Source: Deltaproteobacteria bacterium (GTDB lineage: Bacteria > Desulfobacterota > DSM-4660 > Desulfatiglandales > HGW-15). Taken from it: a DNA stretch of 43,503 bases. The DNA lies in NCBI GenBank assembly GCA_016932235.1, contig JAFGDF010000306.1:1-43503 (forward strand). The letters are read 5' to 3'. The position numbers were made by a program, and so were the translations under genes. Below are positions 27,374-35,603 of this stretch, in pieces (the first letter of the stretch is position 1; the number at the start of each line of letters is the position of its first letter). Below the pieces are notes generated by a model. That model was given only the letters and a program-made list of their open reading frames with translations, did not search any database and had not been told where the DNA came from.

Positions 27374-27657
27374 AGGTTTTCCTCCTTTTTTCTAAGCCTG
27401 TTATGAATCTGCTGCTGGATTTTATTAATAGCGCGGGATTTTCGGGAAAGAAGAGTATTAACAGGAATATTCCATATCTTCGACAAATTGCCAAAAGTGT
27501 GCCCCTCAATATCCGTGGCAATGATAAGCCCCTTTTCTTCATCACTTAGCCCGTCCAGCAGCTTGTATAAATCATGAGCTATTTCCATTTGCCGTATTTC
27601 CGGCGCGGAAATATAACCGCTTGAGTCAACTACCTGTCTGAGACTCGGTGATTCCAT
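27370..27657 (-). CDS. Sigma-70 region-4-like protein without region 2
   Basis: 95 residues. LYKLLDGLSDEEKGLIIATDIEGHTFGNLSKIWNIPVNTLLSRKSRAINKI has the helix-turn-helix layout of sigma region 4 (as in ECF sigma factors, where the phrase PVNTLLSRK-like is common). No region 2, which would bind the -10 element, precedes it in any frame, so this is either a truncated sigma factor or a stand-alone DNA-binding protein. It overlaps the 61-residue gene upstream by 28 bases and the membrane-protein gene downstream by 4. The ribosome site is weak, so translation probably depends on coupling. Confidence 0.6.
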   Translation of the reverse strand: MESPSLRQVVDSSGYISAPEIRQMEIAHDLYKLLDGLSDEEKGLIIATDIEGHTFGNLSKIWNIPVNTLLSRKSRAINKIQQQIHNRLRKKEENL

Positions 27658-27815
27658 TTCCGATTCATCTTCTCTTTGAGCAATGAACGTTCTCCTCTTT
27701 CGGAAATAAACGGTTTGAATTGCAATCTGGCATACTTCTGGTGATGCTTAACATATTCCTCTGTTCTCAACTCTCCACTGATATCCTGGCTTTCATGGGG
27801 GATTCTCTTAAACAT
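27630..27815 (-). CDS. Small basic protein heading the sigma-like operon
   Basis: 61 residues from the ATG at 27813-27815, supported by AAAAAGGAGG (27821-27830) only 5 bases upstream, the best ribosome site in this operon. The sequence is charged and basic (RTEEYVKHHQKYARLQFKPF, then SERGERSLLKEKMNRKWN) with no membrane segment or cysteines. It does not resemble sigma region 2. It ends inside the region-4-like gene (28-base overlap). Function unknown; it could be an anti-sigma-like or adaptor peptide. Confidence 0.5.
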   Translation of the reverse strand: MFKRIPHESQDISGELRTEEYVKHHQKYARLQFKPFISERGERSLLKEKMNRKWNHRVSDR

Positions 27816-27948
27816 AATAACCTCCTTTTTCCCGGTTCTTTGCCTTTTAGAGCTTAGACGCACCGAGTCGGAAAATTATTGCGCCCCCATTAAATTAATG
27901 CGGGGTGCAACAGAGGCCGGCATGTATTGAGCCGAAGTTTCATGGGGA

Positions 27949-28725
27949 TCATTCTGAAAGTTTTAGAAGGATCCCTTTTCTTTTTGCCCTGCCTATGGGA
28001 GCCTTTAATAACAGTACTTCAAGAACCAGATAAGCAAAGACCAATAGATACCCCAGGTTAAGAGGCCGGTTAAAGATGGATTCAAACCCATAGAATTGGC
28101 GGAAGTACTCCAGAAAATAGGTCAGGGGGATGATTTTTGCGATATACATGATCCACCCGGGCAGGATGGAGATCGGATAGTAGATCCCGCATACGAGAAG
28201 CATGAGACTTACAAGAGACCAGGCGGCTATCTCGGCCCGGTTTCCGAAAATCAGGACCAGGATACATACCATTAAGCCTACCATCGCCCCGTTAAGAAAA
28301 AGACCGAAAGCAAAGAGAGATTTTGCCGATGCCCCCGGTACAGTGAAGTCGAAATCAAACATAAGATAGCTCGCAACCATAAGAATAAGTAAAACCACCG
28401 TGCCTCTGATGACACCCATCAAAAGGGATCCAAGAAGCATGTGCCTTATGCCCACAGGCGCTATAAACCCATGCTTGACGGCCTTGCTCCATACATCATA
28501 CAGCAGGGAGTAGCAGACATCGAGCTGGCATACCTGTATAGCTCCCATGGCTATCACGCCCAGCAGGATAAATGCCCGCATCTCCGTCCCAAGCTGCGTG
28601 AATTCGGCTAGCAGGCCGACGGACAGAAATCCCACAACCGGCCAGAAGATTATCTCAAAAAACGTGAAGATATTTCTCCTGGTCATGGTCCAGTTTTTAT
28701 ACGCAAATGCGGTTATCTTTGTCAT
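27949..28725 (-). CDS. ABC-2 type transporter permease
   Basis: 258 residues from the ATG at 28723-28725, directly after the ATPase stop, with AAGGTGAG just before; upstream in-frame starts overlap the ATPase gene by up to 32 bases. Six hydrophobic helices and the ABC-2 layout (TRRNIFTFFEIIFWPVVGFLSVGLL at the first helix, GIYYPISILPGWIMYIAKIIPLTYFLEYFRQF near 200) point to an exporter of lipids, polysaccharides or drugs. It works with the ATPase next door. Confidence 0.85.
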   Translation of the reverse strand: MTKITAFAYKNWTMTRRNIFTFFEIIFWPVVGFLSVGLLAEFTQLGTEMRAFILLGVIAMGAIQVCQLDVCYSLLYDVWSKAVKHGFIAPVGIRHMLLGSLLMGVIRGTVVLLILMVASYLMFDFDFTVPGASAKSLFAFGLFLNGAMVGLMVCILVLIFGNRAEIAAWSLVSLMLLVCGIYYPISILPGWIMYIAKIIPLTYFLEYFRQFYGFESIFNRPLNLGYLLVFAYLVLEVLLLKAPIGRAKRKGILLKLSE

Positions 28726-28726
28726 C

Positions 28727-29581
28727 TCACCTTGCAAGGCTGATAAAGACATCTTCAAGATCGACCTCCTGAATGGTGAGATTTTTTATTCTGATTCCGC
28801 TTAACACGCACAGGTCAAGGATTCCCGGAAGGCGTTCTCTGTGATTATCTACGACAATCCTGCAATACCCGGCTCCTTGTTCGAATTCGTAGATTCCCTC
28901 CAGCCCGTTAAATGAAGGAGAAGGTCCGGTCGCATCGAAAAAGATGGTAATCCTGTCACCCAGGCGAAGTTCCTGCTTCAGATCCAGCGGCATTCCGAAG
29001 GCCTTTACTAACCCGTCTTTTATGAAGACAAGTTTTTGGCAGAGGATCTCGGCCTCCTTCATGTTGTGGGTGGTCATAATGATTGTTGTGCCCTTTTCCT
29101 TGTGAATATGTAATATCGACTCCCTGACACGCCTGGCGACATCCGGATCAAGTCCCACAGTGGGTTCATCCAATAACAGAAGTTCCGGGTCGTTGATGAG
29201 TGATTTTGCCAGAGACAGTTTCTGCTTTGTGCCGGTGGACAGGCCGTCAAAAGGAACTCTGGCGAAATCTCCAAGATCAAAGATGCCTATAAGTTCTTCT
29301 ACTTTTCTTTTACGAGCCTTGCCCGACAGGCCATAGAGCATGGCATAATAGTTGAGGTTCTCCTGGACCGTCATGCTCCAGGGGAAATTAGCATGCCCCG
29401 ACGACAGGTTTATCCTGTCTTTCACGGTGCCGGCATGGTCTTTCATATCTACTCCCAGTACCCTTACCAGGCCCTTCTCGGCGGTGATAAGATTGACAAG
29501 TATGGAGAGCAATGTTGTCTTGCCCGCGCCGTTGGGTCCCAGGATCCCCCAGAAAACCCCCTCCGGAACTTCTAAGGTCAC
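28727..29581 (-). CDS. ABC transporter ATPase, N-terminus apparently lost by frameshift
   Basis: 284 residues from the GTG at 29579-29581. Walker A is GPNGAGKTT at residues 15-23, then the Q-loop region, signature LSTGTKQKLSLAKSL near 130, Walker B LLLLDEPTVGLD near 152 and the H-loop in MTTHNMKEAE. The chain starts at TLEVPEG, so the first two strands and the aromatic A-loop residue that stacks on adenine are missing. In the frame, HALRGVTLEVPEG extends upstream to a stop at 29615-29617, while another frame starts at the ATG 29632-29634 (MKIQGNNV). Joining them needs a shift of one base near 29611. Either a mutation, an assembly error, or real initiation at the GTG. Confidence 0.75.
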   Translation of the reverse strand: MTLEVPEGVFWGILGPNGAGKTTLLSILVNLITAEKGLVRVLGVDMKDHAGTVKDRINLSSGHANFPWSMTVQENLNYYAMLYGLSGKARKRKVEELIGIFDLGDFARVPFDGLSTGTKQKLSLAKSLINDPELLLLDEPTVGLDPDVARRVRESILHIHKEKGTTIIMTTHNMKEAEILCQKLVFIKDGLVKAFGMPLDLKQELRLGDRITIFFDATGPSPSFNGLEGIYEFEQGAGYCRIVVDNHRERLPGILDLCVLSGIRIKNLTIQEVDLEDVFISLAR

Positions 29582-29763
29582 GCCCCTTAACGCGTGTTTT
29601 TGCTTTTTCCCACGTTATTACCTTGAATTTTCATCGCCTGTTTGTTTTGAGAATAAACTCATAGAGTTTAGGCGAGAGATATACGGATTGTCAATATTGA
29701 TCATTCAACCAAAATCCACAAACTGATTTTAAAAACACTAAAGTTGCCTCATCAAGGCATGCC

Positions 29764-29833
29764 TGGATCCCGTGATTGAATCACAGAATGACCAAGTCAC
29801 CTGTGTCATTCTGCGGCTTGACCACAGAATCCA
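29764..29833. repeat. Pair of 30-bp inverted repeats (interspersed repeat family)
   Basis: 29764-29793 (TGGATCCCGTGATTG, ending CAGAATGACC) and 29804-29833 (TGTCATTCTGCGG, ending CAGAATCCA) are imperfect reverse complements around a 10-base centre. A related but diverged pair, with TCCCGC/GCGGGA inside, is at 32705-32733 and 32776-32792. They lie in the 320-base gap 29582-29901, which also carries the ATPase 5' end. No gene is seen there. Confidence 0.5.
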
Positions 29834-29901
29834 TTTGATTGTTTATTCATTTTCCCTATCCTTTATGGTATTATCGACAATCAATATTGTCTGAAAAAGA
29901 T

Positions 29902-30519
29902 ATGATGAAACAGAGAAATATATACATAATATCCGGATGCGTTATAGCGGTTATTATAGTCTATTTACTCATTCCATCGTCCCATGAAATCAGGAATGCC
30001 AACCCTGTCAGTGATACCATTGTCTGCTTCGGCGACAGCCTTACCTATGGTACCGGCGCTGAAGAGGGCATGGACTATCCTTCCCAGTTGTCCAGATTAA
30101 TCGGAAGAGATATCATTAACGCTGGAATTCCTGGAGACACGACAGCATCGGCGCTTTCCCGCATAGGCAACATCCTCGATTTAAATCCGGGGATTGTTTT
30201 TTTAACACTGGGTGGAAATGATTTGAAAAACAGGGTGAATAAAGATATAGCCTTTAGTAATCTTGAGATCATAATAACCAGACTCCAGGATAAAGGGGCC
30301 ATGGTAGTTCTTGGCGGGATAGATGTCCCGGTTTGGGGCAGAGGTTTCGGTGATGCCTATCAAGATCTGGCTGAAAAGACTGGAGCCATACTCGTTCCCA
30401 ATGTTTATAAGGATATTATAGGGAAACGGCATCTTATGAGCGATACTATACATCCCAACAGTAAAGGATACACGATCATGGCAAAACATTTTTATGAGGC
30501 AATAAAACCATATTATTAG
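29902..30519 (+). CDS. SGNH/GDSL-type esterase or lipase
   Basis: 205 residues from the ATG at 29902. An uncleaved or lipoprotein-free N-terminal helix (IYIISGCVIAVIIVYLLI) suggests membrane anchoring facing the periplasm. The catalytic blocks are complete: CFGDSLTYG (Ser), GIPGDTT (Gly), LGGNDL (Asn), and DTIHPNSKGY (Asp and His). The layout is TesA/arylesterase-like. It hydrolyses esters or thioesters of unknown nature. It is followed 37 bases later by an alpha/beta hydrolase, so the two are probably in one transcript. The ribosome site is weak. Confidence 0.87.
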   Translation: MMKQRNIYIISGCVIAVIIVYLLIPSSHEIRNANPVSDTIVCFGDSLTYGTGAEEGMDYPSQLSRLIGRDIINAGIPGDTTASALSRIGNILDLNPGIVFLTLGGNDLKNRVNKDIAFSNLEIIITRLQDKGAMVVLGGIDVPVWGRGFGDAYQDLAEKTGAILVPNVYKDIIGKRHLMSDTIHPNSKGYTIMAKHFYEAIKPYY

Positions 30520-30556
30520 ATAAAGCAGGGGTATTATTAAACTGAGGAGGCGCACA

Positions 30557-31357
30557 TTGCCTGAAACAAATACCTACGACTATTCATTCATGGACAGGCC
30601 TGAAGTCCTTAGGGGGCTTTTCTATCCAAGGCCTGAGTATGGGCCGCGGGAAAAATCCGACAGCGCTCTTGATATGTTAATTCCAGTGGAGAATGATATC
30701 ATGGTGGGAGGCCGTTTTCATATAAAGGGAAAATCCTCACCGAATATCCTGTTCTTTCATGGGAACGGTGAAATTGCCGCCGATTATAATGACCTGGGAC
30801 CTCTTTTTACCCATATTGGAATAAATTTCCTGGTGGTGGATTACAGGGGATATGGCCGGTCTGCGGGCACACCCACGGCCACAAACATGATGAAAGACTG
30901 CCGGACAATCTTTCGGTTTACCATGGAGTGGCTGGAAAAGAACGATTGCAAAGGCGCTTTCCTAGTTATGGGCCGCTCCCTGGGCAGCGCCTCGGCAGTG
31001 GACCTGGCAAACTATCACAAAGACCTGGTGGACGGTTTGATTATAGAAAGCGGCTTTGCCTTTACAGGGCCTCTGCTTAAACTTCTTGGCGCAAACAAGT
31101 CAGCCGCCGGCTTTAGGGAAAAAGATGGTTTTGGAAATCTGGAAAAGATAAAAACATGGGATAAACCGACGCTGATTATACACGCCGAATTCGATCACAT
31201 TATTCCCTTCTCCGACGGTCAATCCCTTTATGACGTCTGCACCGCAACTGATAAAAAACTCCTCAAGATCCCCGGCGCGAATCACAATGACATATTTATC
31301 AGGGGTATCGACAGATATATGGAAGCGGTCAAGACCCTGTGTGAAAAATTCGAGTAA
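30557..31357 (+). CDS. Alpha/beta hydrolase
   Basis: 266 residues starting at a TTG (30557-30559), which is well supported by GAGGAGG (30544-30550) 6 bases upstream. FFHGNGEIAADYNDLG holds the oxyanion HG, the nucleophile is in MGRSLGSAS, the acid in HAEFDHIIPF, and the histidine in PGANHNDIF. The layout resembles BEM46/YqiA-like serine hydrolases. No signal peptide is seen, so it is cytosolic. Substrate unknown. Confidence 0.85.
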   Translation: MPETNTYDYSFMDRPEVLRGLFYPRPEYGPREKSDSALDMLIPVENDIMVGGRFHIKGKSSPNILFFHGNGEIAADYNDLGPLFTHIGINFLVVDYRGYGRSAGTPTATNMMKDCRTIFRFTMEWLEKNDCKGAFLVMGRSLGSASAVDLANYHKDLVDGLIIESGFAFTGPLLKLLGANKSAAGFREKDGFGNLEKIKTWDKPTLIIHAEFDHIIPFSDGQSLYDVCTATDKKLLKIPGANHNDIFIRGIDRYMEAVKTLCEKFE

Positions 31358-31503
31358 CTCCTTGATTAATGTTTCCCGATATTAAAAAGCAATCTGTATG
31401 TGTTTTTATTTCAGAGAAGGTGTAAATCCAAATAGCATGATAAAGGGATGTCATCTCATACTATGACCTTAATCCATAACACTCCAGCCTTCATGCCTCC
31501 ATA

Positions 31504-32658
31504 TTATATTCTTGGAAAACTGAATATCAGAGGGAGGGTTAACAGGGGCAGAAAGGATATGCCCGTCAAAACAGTATTGATTGAGTAAAGATCGGCCAAT
31601 CTACCTACTGCTGGCGCCATCATGCCGCCCAGCCCAAAGGCAAAACCCATCATAAGGCTGGCTACCATGGACCTGCCCCTGGGCGCCAGGGTCTGTGCCA
31701 TAGCCACCCCCAGCGGCATTGTTGACAATACCAGCCCTCCGGCAATGACGGCGCCCACATAGGTCCAGTCACCGGGGAGATTTAAAAATATAAGCAGCAC
31801 AGGCGCCATTAAGGTATGGGTGAATATGAAAACGGGCTTGAATCCTATGCGGTCGGAAAGATGACCGGCCATCAGGCCTCCTATTGACCCGGCCACCGAA
31901 AATAATGAAAATATACCCCCCGCGGCAAGAACTGAAAAACCTTTCTCAACATAAAGAATCGGTATATAGGTCAAAAAGGATTGTCCCACAATCGACCTTA
32001 AAACCATAACCAGCCATATACACATTATGATTTTCCATACGCTGCCCAGGCTTTCTTTTATGGAGCCCAGGAAACCAAGTCTCCTGAGACCTTCACTCTG
32101 CGGAACGGGAACTACCCGATAGAGATACCAGGCTACCAGAAGCCCGAAGGCTGTGGTAAAAGGCATAGCGCTCAGGCCGAACCTGCTCGCGTACCATGAG
32201 ATAAACAGAGGCCCCACCGCAAAGGCAAAAGAGCCCCCTGTATTGAACACGGACATGGCAAATCCGGATTTGTTCCCCGAATAGACCGGCACCAATCCGG
32301 TTACGGAAGGATGGAACATGGATGAGCCGATGGAACCCAGCGCGACAACCGCCAGAAGGGTCCAGAAGCCGGGTGTAATACCGGACATGGGAATAAAAAC
32401 GATGGGCATTAGCACACCCAATAAAATAAAGTGGCGCGTGCTGTAGCGGTCGGCAAGATATCCGACAGAAGGCTGGACAATAAATGCCAGGAACCTTGAG
32501 ACCCCTGATATGATTCCAACCTGTGCCAGGGTCAATCCCATCTTCTGGATAAACAGGGGGAACAGCGGGTTTATGAAAGAACTGTAAAAATCGCCGGTAA
32601 AATGCACCAGTGTCAGTGCAAATAGTATCTTAATATTAACTTTGTCTGTATCCGTCAT
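31504..32658 (-). CDS. MFS transporter, fosmidomycin-resistance (FSR)-like
   Basis: 384 residues with about 12 helices, typical MFS size. The N-terminus ALTLVHFTGDFYSSFINPLFPLF and QPSVGYLADRYSTRHF match the Fsr/FSR group of exporters, with a second-half equivalent LMAGHLSDRIGFKPVF of the loop-2 motif. A drug or metabolite export role is known for relatives; the natural substrate is unclear. It converges on the alpha/beta hydrolase with a 146-base gap that shows no clear terminator. Confidence 0.87.
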   Translation of the reverse strand: MTDTDKVNIKILFALTLVHFTGDFYSSFINPLFPLFIQKMGLTLAQVGIISGVSRFLAFIVQPSVGYLADRYSTRHFILLGVLMPIVFIPMSGITPGFWTLLAVVALGSIGSSMFHPSVTGLVPVYSGNKSGFAMSVFNTGGSFAFAVGPLFISWYASRFGLSAMPFTTAFGLLVAWYLYRVVPVPQSEGLRRLGFLGSIKESLGSVWKIIMCIWLVMVLRSIVGQSFLTYIPILYVEKGFSVLAAGGIFSLFSVAGSIGGLMAGHLSDRIGFKPVFIFTHTLMAPVLLIFLNLPGDWTYVGAVIAGGLVLSTMPLGVAMAQTLAPRGRSMVASLMMGFAFGLGGMMAPAVGRLADLYSINTVLTGISFLPLLTLPLIFSFPRI

Positions 32659-32704
32659 TTATGGACCTGATGATCATAATGAAGTCGTAAAAAACTTTCC
32701 AAGC

Positions 32705-32792
32705 TGTCAGTCCCGCGTAGGCGGGAGTCCGGAACATCATAAAACATTGGACTTCCACCGCATTTTATCCCCTTCTCCATACTGGAATGACA
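32705..32792. repeat. Interspersed repeat with inverted ends
   Basis: The left part 32705-32733 contains the hairpin TCCCGC-GTAG-GCGGGA, and the right part 32776-32792 (TCCATACTGGAATGACA) is the inverse of its start. It matches the TGTCATTC...GAATCCA family also seen at 29764-29833. It lies upstream of the MFS gene in the 772-base gap 32659-33430. Confidence 0.4.
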
Positions 32793-32810
32793 CAAAAGGG
32801 CGTTTTCGGA

Positions 32811-32849
32811 CCTGGCAGCCTGTCGGACTTTGGCCGACAGGCTGCCAGG
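32811..32849. terminator. Perfect 16-bp hairpin
   Basis: CCTGGCAGCCTGTCGG (32811-32826) and its exact reverse complement (32834-32849) with a 7-base loop ACTTTGG. It is very stable but has no adjacent T-run. The core TGTCGGACTTTGGCCGACA belongs to the same family as the hairpin at 376-402. It could terminate in either direction or be a mobile palindrome. Confidence 0.5.
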
Positions 32850-32942
32850 TGTCATTCAATCGTGACAGCTATTATAAAACAGGCTGGTAATATATGGCCC
32901 ATTCAGAATTACGTCAACCTAATTTTAAGAAAATCTCCCCAA

Positions 32943-32967
32943 CCCCTCTTTACAAAGAGGGGCTTTT
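32943..32967 (+). terminator. Terminator-shaped hairpin with T-run
   Basis: CCCCTCTTT pairs with AAAGAGGGG (32943-32962) and is followed by C and TTTT (32964-32967) on the plus strand. No plus-strand gene lies just upstream, so it is probably part of the repeat region rather than a true gene terminator. Confidence 0.35.
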
Positions 32968-33001
32968 CAGTTTCTTATCAATGAGAATCGGTTCCCCTCC
33001 C

Positions 33002-33262
33002 TTTGAAAAAGAGGTCGGGAGTCTGTCCGACAAATTCCTCTCCCCTGATGGGAGAGGTTTGGGGTAAGGTTATCAGACATCCTCTCGGGACGGATTTAAA
33101 ATGGAGCGCCCTCCAGGTGATTGAACAACGATGAGGCGACGGAGCATGTCCATCCCCGGAATTAAGTAGTTAACCTTTTATCAAATCTTGACAGGTTATC
33201 TCCGGATAGTGGTAAATTTATGGCCGCTTTCTCCGCCTGAAATACCATTCAATAAAGATTAT
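33002..33262 (+). repeat. Long direct repeat, copy A
   Basis: It aligns with copy B at 38873-39233 in the same orientation. The most conserved block is GACGGAGCATGTCCAT through CTTGACAGGTTA and CTCCGGAT (33138-33206). It contains an imperfect stem GTAGTTAACC / GGTTATCTCC around the loop TTTTATCAAATCTTGACA, identical in both copies. The shared TTCAATAAAGATTAT is at 33248-33262. Copy A lacks a segment of about 45 bases present in B. Confidence 0.75.
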
Positions 33263-33430
33263 CTCATATGGGGTGGCTTCCCGGAGAGGTTTTCGAAGTT
33301 TTCTAAAAACCTAAAATCCTAAAAATAGAATATTGGTAAATGAAACACTTGTCTCGTAAGCAAAAAAAGACATATGTAAAATTTATTTTCTTTAAACTAT
33401 TTAATGAATTGCCGGTATGTTACCAATTCC

Positions 33431-34546
33431 TTAATCCCAGGCAAGCACCCAACGTCCCATTATCTGTCTTTTATCCATTTTATCAGCGACATAGTTGATA
33501 TCTTCCAGTTTGAACTTATTGGTCACAAGCTTGTCCAGCTTTAGATCATGTTTCATTGCCAATTCAGTCAGCTTTGGAATATCAACATAAGTGGAAATCG
33601 ATCCGTAAAGGGTTCCCATGATTGATCTCTCTTGAAACGGCATCACCTGTAACGGGATATTTGTTGTTGCGTCGTGAGGCTGTATTCCGATAATAATAAC
33701 TTTTCCTGCATTTCCGATAGACCAGTATGCCTGTAAAGCTGCTCCAGGGTCTCCTATTGCTTCAAATGCCACATCTGCTGTTCCTCCGAGGATATCCTGA
33801 ATCTTCTCAACAGGATCGACATCTTTGTTGCAGATAAAATGTGTAGCCCCAAACTCTTTGGCAAGGCTTTCTTTACTGGCTTCTATATCAACAGCGATGA
33901 TAGGATTTGCATTGTTCAGAACAGCAGCTCTTAGAGTACATAAACCTATGCCGCCCATTCCGTATATTACCACGGCATCACCGGGTTGAACCTTGGCTTT
34001 ATTGACAACCGCGCCCCAGCCTGTGGGAATACAACAACCCATAAGGCATGCATATTCCAGTGGAAATTCTTTTGGTATCGGAATTAACCCATTTTCCGGA
34101 ACAATTGAATAATTCGAAAATCCTGAAACAAAGTTACCGTGTCTGACCATATTGCCGTTCTTGTCCTTTATTCTGGATGTCCCGTCGAGCAACATGCCGC
34201 TTACAAAATATTCAAAAGTACCCTCACAAAGGTTACCTCTACCTCTTGCGCATTGCCGACAGTGGCCACAAGGAATCATCCAGGTGCAAACAACATGGTC
34301 ACCTTTTTTAATTTTGGTACACCCAGGCCCCACTTCTTCAACAATTCCGGCTGCCTCATGTCCTGCTACAAGAGGTGTTTGCATTATGACCTTACCTTGA
34401 AGGTTACTCAAATCGGAATGGCAAAAACCTGCATAAGCGTATCTGACAAGTGCTTCGTTTTTCTTGGGTGGTTCCAGTTCTAATTCTTCGATAGAATAAC
34501 CTTTTCCTTTACCCGTTTCTCTAAGTACTGCTCCTTTGATTTTCAT
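33431..34546 (-). CDS. Zinc-dependent alcohol dehydrogenase (class III-like MDR)
   Basis: 371 residues, full length. Catalytic zinc: GFCHSDLSNLQG and GHEAAG, with the third cysteine in MGCCIPTGWGAVVN; structural zinc: CGHCRQCARGRGNLC (C-x2-C-x2-C-x7-C). The coenzyme loop is GMGGIGLCTL, and the acidic residue in AVDIEAS implies NAD+. The arrangement resembles class III (formaldehyde/glutathione-type) and related enzymes. AAAGGAGG lies 8 bases before the ATG. It is inside the repeat-flanked region but has base composition like the core genes. Downstream, repeat copy A begins after about 170 bases. Confidence 0.9.
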   Translation of the reverse strand: MKIKGAVLRETGKGKGYSIEELELEPPKKNEALVRYAYAGFCHSDLSNLQGKVIMQTPLVAGHEAAGIVEEVGPGCTKIKKGDHVVCTWMIPCGHCRQCARGRGNLCEGTFEYFVSGMLLDGTSRIKDKNGNMVRHGNFVSGFSNYSIVPENGLIPIPKEFPLEYACLMGCCIPTGWGAVVNKAKVQPGDAVVIYGMGGIGLCTLRAAVLNNANPIIAVDIEASKESLAKEFGATHFICNKDVDPVEKIQDILGGTADVAFEAIGDPGAALQAYWSIGNAGKVIIIGIQPHDATTNIPLQVMPFQERSIMGTLYGSISTYVDIPKLTELAMKHDLKLDKLVTNKFKLEDINYVADKMDKRQIMGRWVLAWD

Positions 34547-34784
34547 TTGATATGCCTCCTTTGTTTATAATCTTTAAAGGATTGGGAGTTTGCTAGAACA
34601 AATAGAACAGGATTTAAACCTCTATTCAAATTGGTCTCCAATAATGTCTATGAATCCTACAGATTAACGCCCCCTTTTTTGAGACTTACTTATGCCATCA
34701 GTTTTACTGGAAATCACTGATTCGACCTATGAATATTTAATGTGATCTTTTCAGCTTTTAATTATTTAGAAGTTCCATAATATC

Positions 34785-35603
34785 CTATCTTAGATATAGC
34801 AGCATAGGGTAGCTGCGGACCCCGTGCAGAATCATATTGATGCGGGCGATATTGGCGGTGGAGGGGTTGCTCTCCTGCATGTAGAAGAAGAGCCGGTCGG
34901 CCTCCTTGCGGCCGAAATGGCGCTCCACATAGTTTCTGCACTGCAAAAGAAGACCAGCGGACCCGGCCGCCCAGTCGCAGACATGATGCCCGGGCTTCGG
35001 CTCCACAATTTCCGACATCAGGTAGGCAACCTCTTTGGGTGTATAGAATTCGCCGCTGGATTTTCCGGCCCTGGAGGCAAAATTGCGGATAAGATACTCG
35101 TAAGCATTGCCAAACAGGTCGTCCGGCACGCCGGCGCGGTCGAATTGACGGCTGCCGAAGTGATTGATGATCTCGACAAGTTTCTTGCGCGGAAGACGGT
35201 CCTGGGCATTGAAGTCAACGGTGCTGTTGGAAAGGATGCCGTCGAACTTGGGCTCGTTGGCCCGCTCGATGGCGCGCATGGCGTGGTTCAGTTCTCTCCC
35301 CATATCCCGCTCCGTGGTCCAGGCAACTTTCTCCCAGGTGCAATCTTCAGGCACAACGAAGTCATGCATGCGCGGGTCCCGGGCCAGATCCTCGTCGTTG
35401 AGTTCTTTTTCCAACTCGGCGACATTTTCCAGATAGACGTCATTGATGCGCTTATAAAAAAGCAATGCAAAGACATAGCCGCGGAATTCGGAGTGATCCA
35501 CACCACCGCGCAGGAGATCTGCGGCTTTCGCAAGAAAGGCATCAAGTTCGGCCTGGGTGAGGCGTCGCTGCGGTCTCGTTTTCACGGAATTATTCATTTT
35601 CAC
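34785..35603 (-). pseudogene. hsdM: Type I restriction methylase HsdM, C-terminally truncated
   Basis: 272 residues against about 500 for HsdM. The N-terminal helical domain (LTQAELDAFLAKAADLLRG, FALLFYKRINDVYLE) and the start of the methylase domain (GEFYTPKEVAYLMSEIV) are clear. Motif I reads DWAAGSAG, where the SAM-binding motif is normally DPxxGSGG. The frame ends at MILHGVRS plus seven unrelated residues, before the catalytic NPPF/Y motif, so it cannot methylate. No HsdS or HsdR is present. The GTG start overlaps the AbiEii-like stop (GTGA), so it is still translated with the toxin gene. GC-rich compared with its flanks, which suggests transfer. Confidence 0.85.

Noticed and set aside
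27630..27863. Idea that the 61-residue frame plus the region-4 frame are one frameshifted full sigma factor
   Set aside because: The upstream product has no region-2 features (no -10-binding helix pattern) and has its own excellent ribosome site, so it is treated as a separate gene.
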